Positions 1 through 8,370 of a stretch of 28,758 nucleotides of DNA are shown here, one piece after another. The DNA comes from Methanobacterium sp. (GTDB taxonomy: Archaea > Methanobacteriota > Methanobacteria > Methanobacteriales > Methanobacteriaceae). The notes under the pieces are model-generated. The model saw nothing but the letters and a program-made list of their open reading frames with translations, was not told where the DNA came from and searched no databases. The stretch lies in the NCBI GenBank assembly GCA_019084405.1, contig JAHRFX010000027.1, positions 1 to 28,758 of the forward strand, written 5' to 3'. The position numbers and the translations under genes are program-made. Positions within the stretch are counted from its first letter, which is position 1. Every line of letters starts with the position of its first letter.

Positions 1-243
1 AAAGGTCAAAAAACGATCCAGGCGAAATTTCCGGTAATATTAACACAAAACTAGAACCAGGCGCCACAAAAACGAAAATTAAAATAATAAATAAAATAAT
101 TTAGCTTCTTATTTTAATTTTTTATAAAATATTAATGGTTTTATTTTTATTTTTAATTATTTTAATTTTCGTTTTTGTGGCGCCTGGTTCTAGTTTTGTG
201 TTAATATTACCGGAAATTTCGCCTGGATCGTTTTTTGACCTTT
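1..243. repeat. Perfect 88-bp inverted repeat with 67-bp spacer
   Basis: Positions 1-88 are the exact reverse complement of 156-243, with no mismatch when compared base by base. The spacer 89-155 is almost pure A/T. The left arm starts at the first base of the window, so the repeat may extend further left. Short open frames run through it on both strands, but they are Leu/Ile/Phe-rich translations of A/T runs and I do not regard them as genes. A palindrome this long and perfect is either a recent inverted duplication, the end of a mobile element, or a fold-back artefact of assembly or amplification. Confidence 0.95.
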
Positions 244-351
244 CAGCGGTGGAACTTCTATTAATACAACTACTAATACTCCTGCTGCTGTTACTACGTG
301 GTAGTAAAAGGAGCAGTAATAGTATTTTTAATATTAAAATTTCGACTACCA

Positions 352-391
352 AAAGATCAAAAAACGTGTTGGGGCGAAATTTCCGTTATAA
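352..391 (+). repeat. Diverged third copy of the outer part of the inverted repeat
   Basis: This stretch aligns in direct orientation with positions 2-41 of the left arm. Both share a TCAAAAAACG block followed by a GGCGAAATTTCCG block, with substitutions between and after them. It shows that the unit existed here before the perfect inverted copy arose. The stretch between (244-351) contains an imperfect hairpin around 275-330 built from CTGCTG/ACTAC-like runs. I see no gene in 1-529. Confidence 0.6.
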
Positions 392-497
392 TAAAAAACC
401 AACATGAAGGGAGTGTAGGAGTAAAATAACATTTAAATCCAATCATTGCCATTAGGGCCGACTTTAATCAATATTTCTCACTTTTATGCATAACTAT

Positions 498-526
498 TTA
501 TTATATAATATTACTTAAGTAATACT
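498..526 (+). promoter_or_regulatory. TATA-like box and 16-bp perfect palindrome
   Basis: A TTATATAATATT stretch at 501-512 resembles an archaeal TATA box. It overlaps a perfect 16-bp palindrome, TATTACTTAAGTAATA, at 509-524. The decamer AATATTACTT (507-516) recurs in both orientations in front of the cobN-like gene, so a shared regulator is plausible. A TATA box here would start transcription near 530, which is 260 bases before the first gene and right in front of the structured stretch 530-677. Confidence 0.45.
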
Positions 527-529
527 AAT

Positions 530-677
530 TCAATAGGGGGTGTTACAATCTGACCTAAAAAGTAGTACTAATTGAACCACTAATTTCTCCTGCAACCAGG
601 CAAAAGACCATTGCCCTGGAGCATAAAAAAAGGCCATCCCTGGATTTTCCTCTATTTGTATTAATCGGCCTTTTTTT
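530..677 (+). ncRNA. Candidate structured small RNA or decayed gene leader
   Basis: This non-coding stretch follows the TATA-like box at 501-512. It contains a stem of CCAGGCAA (596-603) with TTGCCCTGG (611-619, one bulged C) and ends in a long hairpin whose 3' arm is a T run. A Shine-Dalgarno-like GGGGGTG at 535-541 is followed by frames that close quickly, so no protein is credible. Near-direct repeats of 16 bases, with two differences, lie at 519-534 and 561-576. It could be a small RNA, the regulatory leader of the operon starting at 790, or the remains of a gene. Confidence 0.3.
625..677 (+). terminator. Hairpin with 11-bp perfect arms ending in seven T
   Basis: AAAAAAAGGCC at 625-635 pairs perfectly with GGCCTTTTTTT at 667-677 across a 31-base loop. 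The descending arm ends in a run of seven T, like an intrinsic terminator. It could end a transcript started near 530, or act as an attenuator ahead of the gene at 790. Confidence 0.45.
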
Positions 678-789
678 AGATCTCCAGAGAGTAGGACCCT
701 GGAAAATATTTCTGAAAATGGCCGCAAATGGCCATGGTTGTAAGATGCCACTTTATTTTAATTTCTAAGATTCATGGGGGTGTATTTTA

Positions 790-1209
790 TTGGATTTAGA
801 TGTTGAAAATAGACAGAGTTTGAATATTAAACACGAATATGAGTTAATTAATCTTTTCCGGGACCAGAACTTTGAAGCTGCCCGACTACCAGGTGCAATA
901 TCCCGGGCCCCGGATTTAATAGCAGGTGATGGTGAGACGGTGTTCATCTTAAGGGTGAAGGCCACAGGGAAAAAACGGATTGAACTATTTAAAAAGCACG
1001 TGTGGGACCTGAAAAGGTTTTCTGTGAAGCTAAAGGCCAAGCCTATATTGGCCCTGAAATACGAGGGTCACTCACCCTGGATATTTGCCCATTTAAGTGC
1101 CTTAGAAGATGATGGGGGCCGTTTTGCAATAGGCCTGGAAGAAGCCCGTTTAAAGGGCTTTAAAATTAATGAATTAATTTCTAACGAATTACAGCAGAGG
1201 TTAGTATGA
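790..1209 (+). CDS. Hjc-like archaeal Holliday junction resolvase family protein, altered active site
   Basis: The 139-residue protein has the layout of archaeal Hjc: an N-terminal helix with E16-Y-E18-L, the strand-turn PDLIAGDG with D42, then a core strand and a helical tail, at the usual Hjc length. In active members the core strand carries Glu-x-Lys. Here it reads ILRVK (residues 53-57), so Arg55 sits where the metal-binding Glu is expected, while Lys57 remains. The fold assignment is fairly firm but junction cleavage is doubtful; a structural DNA-binding role is possible. The TTG start at 790 is supported by GGGGGTG at 776-782. The stop overlaps the next start by four bases, so it leads a four-gene operon. 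Codon use is less AT-biased than in the accessory genes to the right. Confidence 0.7.
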   Translation: MDLDVENRQSLNIKHEYELINLFRDQNFEAARLPGAISRAPDLIAGDGETVFILRVKATGKKRIELFKKHVWDLKRFSVKLKAKPILALKYEGHSPWIFAHLSALEDDGGRFAIGLEEARLKGFKINELISNELQQRLV

Positions 1210-1808
1210 ATAAAGATGAAATTAAGGATGTTTTGTTAAGAAACATCAGGGAAGGTAAAAACAGTCTGTTGTGGCAGCATCACACCGCCCAGTACATCGA
1301 GGCCATTGAAGAAAAGTACGAGGTGGTCTACATCAATGAGCCGGACCCTATAAAAGCCAAGTTGAAGGACATCATCATGGCCATTTCCCATGAAAAGGAG
1401 TCCACCTTATCCCGGAAGACCGTCCCGGAACTCAAAAAAATCCTGGAGAGTAAGACGGCCCGTAAAAAAGTGGTTATTGTTTTTAACAATTTTGAGCGCA
1501 TAACGGCCAGTGTGGCCCGGGCCTGGCTAAGCATATCTGAATTTGAAAGGGTGATCCTGGTGGGATCCTTTTTTGGCCGCTTCAAGAAAGGTGCCTATGG
1601 CTTGTACAAGGTCTTTGAGGTGGTGAATGAAGATGACATGGAAGAGAGTTTTGATGAAGTGGACATCACCATGTTTGTCTTTGCCGGAATCAGCGTACTG
1701 GTGTTCCTGGCTTTTTTAAGGTTCAGTATGGAAGTCTCCTTTAAAGTTTTAGGTGCTTTTTGGCTGGCTGTTATTACCTTTAGAACGATGATTTTTGTAG
1801 CAAGATAG
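1206..1808 (+). CDS. Membrane-anchored, P-loop-less NTPase-like protein
   Basis: This 200-residue protein is not a family I can name. Residues 1-140 read like an ORC/STAND-type ATPase core: a strand 'YEVVYINEP', a Ser/Arg-rich helix, then 'KKVVIVFNNFERI' in the position of Walker B, with Asn where Asp would be. No Walker A (GxxGxGK) is present; the nearest match is 'REGKNSLLW' at residues 15-23. ATP hydrolysis is therefore unlikely. Residues about 153-200 form two hydrophobic helices, so the protein is probably membrane-anchored with the N-terminal domain in the cytoplasm. The ATG overlaps the upstream stop, and a small unknown gene follows after a few bases, which points to co-expression. 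Confidence 0.6.
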   Translation: MNKDEIKDVLLRNIREGKNSLLWQHHTAQYIEAIEEKYEVVYINEPDPIKAKLKDIIMAISHEKESTLSRKTVPELKKILESKTARKKVVIVFNNFERITASVARAWLSISEFERVILVGSFFGRFKKGAYGLYKVFEVVNEDDMEESFDEVDITMFVFAGISVLVFLAFLRFSMEVSFKVLGAFWLAVITFRTMIFVAR

Positions 1809-1812
1809 AAGG

Positions 1813-2079
1813 GTGTGTGATAAAATCGAAGTTGATGGGAAGTTAACTTATGATCCGCTTATTCGGGAGCTAATTTTTTTCCTGGAGGACCCTATTTATA
1901 TGGAGGCCCTGGATTCTTACTTAATGATGGTGGGGTTTCCAGATATGGCCGCAGCCACTCGTATGTTTAGAAAAGAAGCTATCAATCGAGCCATCGAAGG
2001 AAATGATGTATTTACCAGTTTGGATATCCCGAGAGACATTGAATGTGAAGATGATATATCCATGGGGGTGTATTTATGA
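1813..2079 (+). CDS. Small acidic protein of unknown function
   Basis: This 88-residue acidic, mainly helical protein has no signal peptide, membrane segment or cysteine motif, and I do not recognise it. The GTG start lies 5 bases after the previous stop, with a weak AGAAGG site before it. Its TGA overlaps the ATG of the YdjM-like gene by four bases. Its reality rests on this tight operon packing and on coding-like composition, not on a family match. It may be a partner of one of the two membrane proteins on either side. Confidence 0.6.
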   Translation: MCDKIEVDGKLTYDPLIRELIFFLEDPIYMEALDSYLMMVGFPDMAAATRMFRKEAINRAIEGNDVFTSLDIPRDIECEDDISMGVYL

Positions 2080-2735
2080 GGTTCTGGACCCACATACCGG
2101 CCAGTCTATTACTCTACCTGCTTTTAATCTGGCTATTCAACTTACCTGTGAACATTCCGGGAATGGTAATTACCGGTCTGATATCGGTGGTACCGGATAT
2201 CATTGACAAGGTGACAGGTAAGCACCGTGGTTTTGGCCATTCCTTCATTTTTTTGGCACCGGCCATACTGGCTTTCATGATAAACATTTCCCTGGGACTG
2301 AGCATCGTATCAGCCTTCATTACTCATGTGGCCCTGGATTGTGTTACCAAGAAGGGTGTTCCTTTATTTTATCCCTTTTCTGAGACCAGGCTTTTATATC
2401 CTAAAAAAGAGAAGTCCAGGATAACCACCGGATCCAGCCGGGAAGTGGCCCTGGCCATGCTGATTATTTTCTGTCTGGTGCCGGTTGCCTATGGCCTGAC
2501 GGTGGGGATGCCTGATCTGGAGGAGATCTGGGCCCAGGATGAAGAATTAGAAAATAAAACGGAGAATAACTCGGCTAAAGAATATATAAAAAGGGATTAT
2601 AGGGGATATTATAGTCCTAAAAGTGAGGATAAAAAGGTGGAGGTGATAGTGAAGGTGGTGGACCTTAGGAGGAATTATTCAAATAGCGGGAGAGTTGATT
2701 TAAATGAAAGTCATATTAATCAAACCCAAGATTAA
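2076..2735 (+). CDS. YdjM/DUF457-like membrane-bound metal-dependent hydrolase
   Basis: The 219-residue protein resembles the YdjM/DUF457 family of inner-membrane predicted metal hydrolases. The family pattern is visible: a helix at residues 9-21, then 'VPDIIDKVTGKHRGFGHS' with D41, H50 and H55, then 'THVALD' with H84 and D88, and a conserved 'GVPLFYPF' stretch at 94-101. A further hydrophobic helix lies near residues 125-145. The tail is hydrophilic and charged (150-219). The His/Asp residues would bind a metal at the membrane face; the natural substrate is not established. It is the last gene of the four-gene operon. A truncated second copy lies at 8568-9055. Confidence 0.75.
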   Translation: MRFWTHIPASLLLYLLLIWLFNLPVNIPGMVITGLISVVPDIIDKVTGKHRGFGHSFIFLAPAILAFMINISLGLSIVSAFITHVALDCVTKKGVPLFYPFSETRLLYPKKEKSRITTGSSREVALAMLIIFCLVPVAYGLTVGMPDLEEIWAQDEELENKTENNSAKEYIKRDYRGYYSPKSEDKKVEVIVKVVDLRRNYSNSGRVDLNESHINQTQD

Positions 2736-3326
2736 TATTTTTCATTTAATTAATTTAACAATAAGAAACAATACTCAAAAATTAACCTAGGCTTACTTCT
2801 ATTATTCTTGAAACTCAATTCGTATTCAAATAGATTAATTTTTGGATCTATGTTTGATAGTGCATTTTATTCTGCTAAGAGATTTTTTTCATCCAACCAT
2901 TATATTCTTAAAATTTGACCATTAGTAATATTTTCTGGTATTATTCACTTTATTGAAATTAAGGCCTTATTATACTATTTTAATGGTTTTTTGAATTTGG
3001 TTTTATTTAATACAGTTTTATATTTATTAAATTATTGTTATTTATTATTATATAGCTTTAAAGTTAAATTTGAAGCATAACTGAGTTGTTTTTAATTATT
3101 ATTTTTGTAATACTTTTTTTGGAGTTTGCTATTGTTGTGTCTCATGGCTTAATTTTATTATTACGATTTTTTTATTTTTTTATTATTTTGTAATATTTTT
3201 AGGGTTAGTTTATTACTAATTCTCTTTTTTTAATCTAAAAAGTAATATTAAAAAAGTAATAATTAGTATTAAATATTACTTGTAACCATTGTTATTGTGT
3301 TTATAAATTAAAAAGGAGGTGAAAAA
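2736..3326 (+). promoter_or_regulatory. AT-rich intergenic region with paired operator-like inverted repeats before the cobN-like gene
   Basis: This 590-base gap is extremely AT-rich and I see no gene in it; short open frames are composition artefacts. Near its right end AAGTAATATT (3240-3249) and AATATTACTT (3272-3281) are exact reverse complements about three DNA turns apart. An extra AAAAGTAATA-like half lies between them. The right arm overlaps a TTAAATATT stretch that could be the TATA box, giving a start near 3298 and a short leader. The perfect ribosome site AGGAGGTGA at 3314-3322 follows. An operator overlapping the TATA box suggests repression of the cobN-like gene. Confidence 0.45.
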
Positions 3327-6300
3327 ATTAGAAAACAAGCGATTTTACTAGTAATAACATTTGTTTTCGCACTTACTCTCTGTGGAGCGGTTTTTGCAGA
3401 GGAAAATACACTGGAAGGTGATCCTGGAGGAACAGATACTTTTAAATGGGTAAATGAACTGGAAGAATCATCTAAAATGGAGATACAGTCTAATAAAAGC
3501 TCTGGCGAACTGGTTGATCCTAAGGTTTTGATTATTGGTTCAACTGCTAGTTTCCAGGCCATAAATACAGCTGCTCATAATGTAATGAATGAAGTTAATC
3601 CTTCTTCCGAAGCTCAAATTGCTACAGGAAAAGTATATAATCCTGATGATCAATCCACCTGGTTGGTGACATTCAGGATTATGGACGGAAGCGCAGAACT
3701 CAATCAACTTACCGTGGATGAATTCATAAGCCTAATTAAAAGTCATGACATCATCATAGTACTAACCGAATTTAACAGTGTAAACACCTACTTTGAAAAT
3801 GCTATAGCCAAAGATCCTTCAATTTTGGACAGGCCCATCATGATTCATTTACAAAGCACAACTGAACTGGTTAAAAAAAGCAGCATCAATGGGCATAAAA
3901 TGTTGGAAAACATTCCCAACACAGTTTTAGGAACCCCTTCCAATGCTAATTCTATCTTGGGTGCGGTAAAAAATCAAAATGTTGCACAAATAGAAGCATA
4001 TAAAGCACAATATCCTGAAGCAGCTGATTGGTTTGATATTGCACTGTATACAGTGAGTAAAGGTTCAGTTAATTTTGAAAACCTTTTCAACTTTGTTCTA
4101 AAAAGATTCACTGAAGAAAATGGTGGCACCTGGCCAGCTAAATGGAATCCCAATGCTTACTTCACTTTTCCATCTGATGTACTTTATCGAGATGGAAAGG
4201 TATTCACTACAATGGAAGAATACTTGGCAGAATATCCTCATGACCCTACAAAGCCAACGGTAGGTGTCATTGAATATGATAGTCCTTTATTTGCAGGTAA
4301 CATGGATCATTTTGAGGACATGATTGATAGTTTGGTTTCTCAAGGATTTAATGTGATTCCTGCAGTAGCACAGTGGACCGGATATTACCGAACCATGGTC
4401 AAGTTTTTCGCTGGTGCTCCCAATACCACTGAATACGAAGCTAATCCTCAAAACTATTCATCCAAAGTCGATGCTATAGTGGTTTTTAAATCATTTGCAC
4501 TCTTCTATGACGTAGAGGTAGCTAAAGGGCTGCAACTACTTGAAAATCTGGATGTGCCTCTTTTTAGAGCAGTTGCAACCTCTTCTAGGACTATGGGCGA
4601 ATGGCTAGTTTCTGATGATGGAATAATATGGAGTCAAGCCTATTATCAAATCGCCATGCTGGAGCGCTATGGGTTAATTGAGCCTATAATGGTGTCTACT
4701 TATGAATCTACTATTGATCCCATAACAGGAGCTACTATTAAAAAATATGTGAGCATACCTGAAAGGATGGATAAATTATCCGCAAGAATCAAGAACTGGA
4801 CCAATTTAATGTACTTGGAAAATTCAGAGAAAATAGTAGCTCTTATCTACTACAACTATCCTCCGGGAAAACAAAATATTGGTGCTAGTTACCTTAATGT
4901 ACCTGAAACCATAATTGAAATGCTTAAAAGACTTAAAATTGAAGGATACATAGTTGATGACATACCTGAGAGTGAAGAAGCTTTAATCGAGTTAATGTGG
5001 GAAAGAGGAATAAATATTGCCAACTGGGCTCCTGGAGCATTGGAAGAAATGGCCAATAATCCACACACAATATTGTGGGATGTGGATGAATACATGGCCT
5101 GGTTTGAAACACTGGATCCTATAGCTAAAAAACAAGTAACTGAAGGACCAATAGGATACATTGAAGAAATAGTAAAACTAGCTTTACAATTTTCTCATGA
5201 TCAAACTGCTATAGACGCTACATTGAAAACCATTGAAACCTGGAATAAAGAGATGATTTCATTAGCACAAACTTACCCTGAAAAATCCTCTGAAGCTATA
5301 CCCTTAATTGATAATATGTCCCAAATTCTCAAAGACATAATCACAAATAATGGTGATATAAGTGCTCTATGGAATAATTTCTACTTGGATAAAACTGCAT
5401 TTAATGCTTTAGGTATACCTGGATTAAATGGATGGGGCGAAGCTCCGGGAAATGTCATGACTGTTACTAAAAATGGTAAACAATACATGGTTATTCCGGG
5501 TTTATTCTTTGGGAATATCTTTATTGGACCAGAACCCCAAAGAGGATGGGAAGCCGATGCTGGTAAATTCTATCATAGTACGGTTGTTCCACCTACACAT
5601 CAATATCTGGCCTGGTATGCTTATGTAAACCATGTATTAAATGCCAATGCCCAGGTGCATTTGGGAAGACATGCTACTTACGAATGGCTACCTCGAAAGC
5701 AAGTTCTTTTATCCAGCTTCGACTTTTCAGACATAATGATTGCCAATACTCCATCAATATACATTTACATTGTTGATGGTGTAGGTGAAGGATTGCAAGC
5801 TAAAAGAAGAGGTTTGGCTGTTATTGTTGACCATTTGACCCCTCCACTTAAAGTTGCCAAAATGAATTATGGTGGATTTGTGGAACTTAAAGGTCTGGTT
5901 GATCAGTATGAGCAAACACCTGATGGAAACCCAATGAAAGATGAGTACAAAAACGCTATTATCGTAAAAATCAAGGAAATGAACCTGGCTTCTGATCTGG
6001 GACTTGATGAGAACAACATCTCTGATGATGACATTGATTTACTTCACCAGTACCTCTTGGATCTACAGCAAACATTAATGCCTTATGGTCTGCATACCTT
6101 TGGCCTTTCCTGGACCAAGGAAGAAATAGCCCTTTTGGCAACGGCCATGGTGTCTGCTGATGGTGGTATTGATGAACCTTCACTTCAAAGATTATTAGCT
6201 CAGGAAAATGGGTGGAACTTCGATAATTTAACCTTAAATCAAGCAGAACAGTTAAATGATCAAGCCCATGAAATGATTCTCCAATTATTAACTGGACAAA

Positions 6301-8354
6301 AAACTATCAGCGAATTAACTTCTAATTTAGTATTACAAGCTAAGCTTAACCAGGCACTACAACATGCTCAAAATATTGATTTAAGCTTTAATTCAGAGCT
6401 AAATTCTTTAATAGACGCATTAAATGGCAAATTTATAACACCTGGAAGTGCAAATGATCCTATAAGAAATCCTGAAGCTGTCCCCACTGGTAAAAATTTC
6501 TATGGGTTAGATGATAGCATGCTACCCACAAGAGTTGCATGGGATTTAGGTAAAAGAATTGCAGACATGGCCTTGGCCGGTTTGGATACAATGCCTGAAA
6601 AAATTGCAGCGGTGGTATGGTGTGTGGAAACAGCCAGAGACGATGGAACCATGGTTTCATTTGTTTTAAGAATGATGGGTGTAGAACCTACCTGGCTCAC
6701 CAGTGGCGCATTAAGTAGAATGAGAGTAACTCCATTGACTACCCTCCTATCTGACTTAAATGCTGTAAGAGCTTCTAAAGGACTAGAACCAATATCTGAA
6801 AGGTCTAGAATAGATGTAGTGGTAACTACCAGTGGACTATTTAGAGATCTATTCCCCCGACTTCTGATAAATGGTATGGATCGATCTTATCGAGTTGCAT
6901 TAGCTGCTTCGTATAATACCATAATTGCCCAATATCCAGAATTAAAAACTTCTCTGGAATATGCTTTACAAACTTTAACTGCAGCCAGCTATACCAACTT
7001 CAAAGGAAATGAATCTCTAAGTTTAAATCATATCGCAAATAATTGGGTTAAATTAACTCAAAGTTACTTAGAACTTGGTTTAACTGCAGAAGAATCAGGA
7101 GAATTTGCCATAACTCGTATATTCGCACCCCCTGTGGGTGACTACGGGGCAGGGGTGAATAAAGCCATAGAACAAAGCTGGACCTGGGAAACCAGAGATG
7201 AAGTAGCAGATGTATATCTAAATAGAATGAGCCATTCTTACTCCGAAAGAAATTGGGGATTAAGCAACCCGAATTTATTCAAAGAACTATTAAAAGACAT
7301 TGATTTGGCTTATCATAGTAGAAGCACAAACCTTTATGGTGTACTCGATAATGACGATTACTTTGACTACTTTGGTGGCCTTTCCATGGCAATTGAAAGA
7401 GTTAATGGTAATCCTCCTAATTTAAATGTTTTATACTATGCTAATCCTGCCAACCCACAAATAGTTTCACTAAGACAATTCATGACTCGAGAGATGAGAA
7501 CCAGATATTTCAATCCAGAATGGATACAGGGTATGATGAATGAAGGATACAGTGGAGCTAGAACCATATCCAATAAATTTGTAGAGTATCTAGGGGGATG
7601 GCAAATTACTAACCCTGATGTTGTTGAAGATTGGATGTGGAATGAAGTTGTGGATATCTATATCAACGACAAATATAACATTGGAGTAACTGAATGGCTT
7701 TCTACTGGCAATAGAGTTTATTCTATGATGAGTATAGCCAGTACTTTGCTTTCCAATGCACATAAAATCAATGACAAAACAGGTAAACCCTACTGGAACA
7801 CTGATTTGGATACTATACGACAAATAACTAATACATGGGCATCAATGGTTGCCCAACATGGTGTAAACTGTGATCACCATACTTGTGGTGACATGCAAAT
7901 GGTAGAATGGGCTATGCAGTATATTGATGCAGATATTGCTTCTCAGTTTAGGGAAGAGATGTATCGAGCTACTAAGAATGCCATGTTTGCACCTGGCGGA
8001 TCTGATCCTGGTGTTACTCCTGGTACTCCAGGTACCACGCCGGGCACTCCTGGCACTACACCTGGTACTCCAGGTACTACTCCAAGTACTCCTAGTACGC
8101 CTGGTTCTACTGCGTCGTCTGGTCACTCTCATGAAGTTTCTGCTGAGTCTTCTCAGGAGTCTGCTTCTGAGGCTGCTGATTCAGCTGATTCAGCTGAAGC
8201 TGGTGAAGAGGGTGCTAAGTCCTATGAAGTTACCACTGCTGATTCTCCATCTTCCAGTCAGGATAATTCCATGATTTATACCATTATTGGTATAATCTCT
8301 GTTCTGGCTCTGGTTGGTGCTGGTTTCTACTTTGGACCTGGTAGAAGAAGTTAA
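3327..8354 (+). CDS. Secreted, membrane-anchored CobN/magnesium-chelatase H-like protein with ATT start
   Basis: The long frame encodes about 1,675 residues. The first in-frame ATG (3477) would cut off an obvious signal peptide. Upstream, in frame, a basic start is followed by a hydrophobic run ending GAVFA before EENT. The only plausible start is ATT at 3327, four bases after a perfect AGGAGGTGA. The body carries CobN/BchH hallmarks such as 'EWLPRKQVLLS', 'GEGLQAKRRGLAVIVDHLTP' and, near the C-terminus, 'NCDHHTCGDMQM'. After residue about 1550 come Pro-Gly-Thr repeats, a Ser/Glu/Ala-rich stretch, one hydrophobic helix and a short basic end. CobN/BchH enzymes insert Co or Mg into tetrapyrroles in the cytoplasm with ATPase partners. 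None is encoded nearby, and this copy should face outside, so tetrapyrrole or metal binding at the wall is more likely than ATP-driven chelation. Confidence 0.85.
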   Translation: MRKQAILLVITFVFALTLCGAVFAEENTLEGDPGGTDTFKWVNELEESSKMEIQSNKSSGELVDPKVLIIGSTASFQAINTAAHNVMNEVNPSSEAQIATGKVYNPDDQSTWLVTFRIMDGSAELNQLTVDEFISLIKSHDIIIVLTEFNSVNTYFENAIAKDPSILDRPIMIHLQSTTELVKKSSINGHKMLENIPNTVLGTPSNANSILGAVKNQNVAQIEAYKAQYPEAADWFDIALYTVSKGSVNFENLFNFVLKRFTEENGGTWPAKWNPNAYFTFPSDVLYRDGKVFTTMEEYLAEYPHDPTKPTVGVIEYDSPLFAGNMDHFEDMIDSLVSQGFNVIPAVAQWTGYYRTMVKFFAGAPNTTEYEANPQNYSSKVDAIVVFKSFALFYDVEVAKGLQLLENLDVPLFRAVATSSRTMGEWLVSDDGIIWSQAYYQIAMLERYGLIEPIMVSTYESTIDPITGATIKKYVSIPERMDKLSARIKNWTNLMYLENSEKIVALIYYNYPPGKQNIGASYLNVPETIIEMLKRLKIEGYIVDDIPESEEALIELMWERGINIANWAPGALEEMANNPHTILWDVDEYMAWFETLDPIAKKQVTEGPIGYIEEIVKLALQFSHDQTAIDATLKTIETWNKEMISLAQTYPEKSSEAIPLIDNMSQILKDIITNNGDISALWNNFYLDKTAFNALGIPGLNGWGEAPGNVMTVTKNGKQYMVIPGLFFGNIFIGPEPQRGWEADAGKFYHSTVVPPTHQYLAWYAYVNHVLNANAQVHLGRHATYEWLPRKQVLLSSFDFSDIMIANTPSIYIYIVDGVGEGLQAKRRGLAVIVDHLTPPLKVAKMNYGGFVELKGLVDQYEQTPDGNPMKDEYKNAIIVKIKEMNLASDLGLDENNISDDDIDLLHQYLLDLQQTLMPYGLHTFGLSWTKEEIALLATAMVSADGGIDEPSLQRLLAQENGWNFDNLTLNQAEQLNDQAHEMILQLLTGQKTISELTSNLVLQAKLNQALQHAQNIDLSFNSELNSLIDALNGKFITPGSANDPIRNPEAVPTGKNFYGLDDSMLPTRVAWDLGKRIADMALAGLDTMPEKIAAVVWCVETARDDGTMVSFVLRMMGVEPTWLTSGALSRMRVTPLTTLLSDLNAVRASKGLEPISERSRIDVVVTTSGLFRDLFPRLLINGMDRSYRVALAASYNTIIAQYPELKTSLEYALQTLTAASYTNFKGNESLSLNHIANNWVKLTQSYLELGLTAEESGEFAITRIFAPPVGDYGAGVNKAIEQSWTWETRDEVADVYLNRMSHSYSERNWGLSNPNLFKELLKDIDLAYHSRSTNLYGVLDNDDYFDYFGGLSMAIERVNGNPPNLNVLYYANPANPQIVSLRQFMTREMRTRYFNPEWIQGMMNEGYSGARTISNKFVEYLGGWQITNPDVVEDWMWNEVVDIYINDKYNIGVTEWLSTGNRVYSMMSIASTLLSNAHKINDKTGKPYWNTDLDTIRQITNTWASMVAQHGVNCDHHTCGDMQMVEWAMQYIDADIASQFREEMYRATKNAMFAPGGSDPGVTPGTPGTTPGTPGTTPGTPGTTPSTPSTPGSTASSGHSHEVSAESSQESASEAADSADSAEAGEEGAKSYEVTTADSPSSSQDNSMIYTIIGIISVLALVGAGFYFGPGRRS
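8002..8112 (+). repeat. Pro-Gly-Thr coding repeat (wall-spanning stalk)
   Basis: An imperfect short tandem repeat encodes the alternating units TPGTPGT and TPSTPST near the C-terminus of the CobN-like protein. It is the usual form of a stiff, possibly glycosylated stalk between an extracellular domain and its membrane anchor, here presumably crossing the pseudomurein wall. Such tracts change length easily. Confidence 0.8.
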
Positions 8355-8370
8355 AATAAAACCCAATTTT

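Noticed and set aside
122..407. Open frames on both strands across the inverted repeat
   Set aside because: They translate A/T runs into Leu/Ile/Phe strings, mirror each other because of the palindrome, and lack domain or ribosome-site support.
530..751. A 73-residue minus-strand frame
   Set aside because: No recognisable domain, no good ribosome site, and it covers the terminator-like hairpin; better explained as structured non-coding sequence.
7924..8274. Leu/Val-rich frame overlapping the end of the cobN-like gene
   Set aside because: It is the Pro-Gly-Thr repeat read in another frame.
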